From contig JAHFWL010000040.1 of assembly GCA_021292165.1 (NCBI GenBank), positions 496,001 through 560,000 of the forward strand: a stretch of DNA of 64,000 nt. Direction: 5' to 3'. The notes beneath the pieces were generated by a model. It worked only from the letters and a program-made list of their open reading frames with translations. It was not told the DNA's origin and did not search any database. Both the position numbers and the translations under genes were made by a program. Shown piece after piece: positions 62,229 to 64,000 of the stretch. The stretch comes from Shinisaurus crocodilurus. Lineage: Eukaryota > Chordata > Lepidosauria > Squamata > Shinisauridae. Every line of letters begins with the position of its first letter. Positions within the stretch are counted from its first letter, which is position 1.

Positions 62229-62267
62229 AGTTCTTGATGGGCTTCTCATCTGGCCAACCTCACCGTG
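62229..62267 (-). other. V12 recombination signal (23-spacer)
   Basis: Heptamer CACGGTG (62261-62267), 23-base spacer, nonamer TCAAGAACT (62229-62237). It has one heptamer change (A to G at position 4) and a weaker nonamer. The first three heptamer bases, the most critical, are intact. Confidence 0.8.
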
Positions 62268-62571
62268 TCTCTCACAGCACAGAAATAGACAGCAGAGTCG
62301 TTCAGCTGGCTGGCAGTTTTCTCCATGTGGAAGCTCTTGGGATTTGTCTTTTTATCATGGGTAGCATTGAAGCCTCGGAGATGTCCCTCATCAAAGATGG
62401 TTTTTCCCAAATCCCGCAGAAATAACCTTGGAGGTTGACTGGGATGTTGAATGTACCAGAATGGATCTGGTTGGCCAGAAATTTCATAGGTACATTTGAG
62501 AAAGATCCGGTCTCCTTGGGTTATAGTCACAGGGCCTTCTGTTTGGGTCACTGTCTTTCCAACACTTTCTT
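62268..62571 (-). CDS. TRAV: TCR alpha V12 exon, TRAV9-like
   Basis: Open 304-base V exon after acceptor TTTTCTCTACAG, with a two-base start and 100 codons. It reads EESVGKTVTQTEGPVTITQG, then Cys27 (FLKCTYEISGQ), Trp39 (DPFWYIQHPSQPP) and Cys97 (LNDSAVYFCAVR). The QTEGPVT start, GFNATHDKK FR3 and NDSAVYFCA resemble mammalian TRAV9 (TEGPVTLS..., GFEATYRKE). V1 is its relative. The leader is only partly inside the window, with an intron of 1395 bases. Confidence 0.88.
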
Positions 62572-62849
62572 CTGTAGAGAAAAGAATGGTGCAAGAGATG
62601 AAGTTCGGTGGACGGGGGTTGAATGGATGGACACCTTCAGATGTTGGAGGGGTCCTTGGGGACCAACCTTCCGCCAACCAGGTGTCCTCCAGATGTTTTG
62701 GACTACACCTCCCAGGATTCCCAGCCATGGGCCAAGCTGGCTGGGGCTGATGGGAGTTGGAGTCCAAAACATATGGAGGGCACCAAGTTGGGGAAAGATG
62801 CTGTGGGCCCTTTAGCCTAGCCCTAGCCCTACCTCTTGCTCCAGGCAGA

Positions 62850-63110
62850 AAATCCAGAGCTACAACATCCCCAACAGATGGCTGCCCTGCCCAGCCTCTG
62901 CTTGAGGAAGATCTACAGTGAATGAGAGTCCACCACCCTTTAAGTCATTGGTTCCATGACTGAACAGCTCTTCCCATTAAGAAGTTTTTCTCCTAATGTT
63001 CAACCAAAATCTTCCGAAATTATCAACTAGGTAGTCCATTAGACCTAGTCCTGCCCTCTGTGATAGCAAAGATTCGATGTAAGAACCCTTCAGCTATTTG
63101 GAAAGTGCTC
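62850..63110 (-). mobile_element. CR1-like LINE fragment
   Basis: 'gcctctgcttgaggaagatc', 'gagagtccaccaccctttaa' and 'gaagtttttctcctaatgtt' match the antisense of a conserved CR1/LINE 3' ORF region, inside the V12 intron. Confidence 0.55.
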
Positions 63111-63120
63111 TCATATCCCA

Positions 63121-63130
63121 CGTGCGTGCG

Positions 63131-63163
<33 letters not shown>
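63121..63163. repeat. (CG)n(CA)n microsatellite
   Basis: Alternating purine-pyrimidine tract. Confidence 0.9.
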
Positions 63164-63966
63164 CATAGTTTGTGGCAGCATCTTCTGGACAATTTCAGGG
63201 AATAGATATTGTGTAACTTTTTCTCCAGATATTTATACTCTTGAAAGTCTTGCAAAATCTGTGCTATTTTTATTTATTTATTGCAGCTTTTCTTATTGGG
63301 GGGGGGGGGGATATTGCTTTCTTCCTTGCCCCTTTTCCCTCTCCTCCTCCGCCCACTCCCAAACTGGTAACACATACAAGCAAAGACATGATGGGTGAGC
63401 CAGGCTTGCACACCAACAGAACTTGCACACCATGAATTGTGTCGAACGGAGAGGTGCTTCTCCTGTATGAGGAAAGCAATATCTGTCAAATTTCCCTTAT
63501 CTGGGCAGCTTTCAAAGGTACTGACATTCACCCAAAACACACATAGGGCATTTTCACACACAGGATATTTTCACACATGATGCTAGAAAAGAGCTTTTAA
63601 AAATTAGTTCAACATCGATTTAGACATACTAAAAGTGAGGTTAAAATCAATGGGACTTAACCAAGTCCTGACCTACTTATGCCCCATTGATTTCAGTGGG
63701 TCTACTCTAAATACGACTTAAGTCTGGATCTAACACAATGTATGTATGTAGATTAATTTTTTTTATTTTCCCCACTTCAATATTGTGAGATGCTCAAATA
63801 TCCACTTTCTATCAGGCATTAATGCTATTCACACGTGCACACAAGATACTGTGTGAAAAGCTTAGAAGGGCTTTCTTAAATCTCATGAAGAATCACATCT
63901 GTAGCATAGTCCATGAAGCAAAAAAGACATCAAGATAAGGGGTGTGGGGAATTAACTATCACTTAC

Positions 63967-64000
63967 TTAAGGAGGCTGCCAGGATTATTAACAGAGCCAA
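63967..64000 (-). CDS. TRAV: V12 leader exon, partial at window edge
   Basis: The minus strand encodes LALLIILAASL, hydrophobic, ending one base into a codon at donor A|GTAAGT. The phase matches the V12 exon. The ATG lies beyond base 64000. Confidence 0.7.

Overview
This window is a stretch of a vertebrate T-cell receptor alpha (alpha/delta-type) variable-gene cluster, most likely from a squamate reptile. It holds twelve V segments, here called V1 to V12 from left to right. All lie on the minus strand, so the J and C segments should be to the left of base 1. Eleven have open V exons flanked by a recombination signal with a 23-base spacer (CACAGTG-type heptamer, A-rich nonamer). V2 is frameshifted. 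Every open segment has a recognisable leader exon with a phase-1 splice donor; the V12 leader runs off the right edge. I saw no J, D or C segment. The lizard-like assignment rests on the repeats: L2- and CR1-type LINEs, tRNA-derived SINEs, a 5S-rRNA-derived SINE and many hAT transposons. It is inference.

Four V families are visible. V1 and V12 resemble mammalian TRAV9. V2 and V3 resemble TRAV4/TRAV26. V4 to V9 and V11 form one expanded family. V10 is a divergent single copy. From about 28 to 50 kb the expanded family lies in tandem units of about 3.9 kb (longer where transposons landed). Each unit holds a live V, a 5'-truncated relic V exon just past the live V's recombination signal, and further left an orphan V promoter/leader remnant with a CTCF-like motif on the V strand.

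The left third (1 to 23 kb) is dominated by nested transposons. Several have exact 8-base target-site duplications typical of hAT elements. One (13183-14541) carries a GC-rich segment whose frame resembles the N-terminus of a prostaglandin E receptor (PTGER2-like), which looks like host-fragment capture. Another family has CGAGTC-rich ends and occurs four times. Two related solo LTRs, a 1.7-kb poly(A) retroelement with a 20-base duplication, and a 251-base Tigger-like element are also delimited.

Functionally, each V gene has a promoter, a short signal-peptide exon, a small intron, the V exon and a 23-spacer signal for RAG-mediated joining to a 12-spacer partner outside the window. The repeated CTCF-like motifs, a CRE-type decamer in four leader introns and RUNX-like sites upstream of leaders are candidate regulatory elements, judged by eye only.
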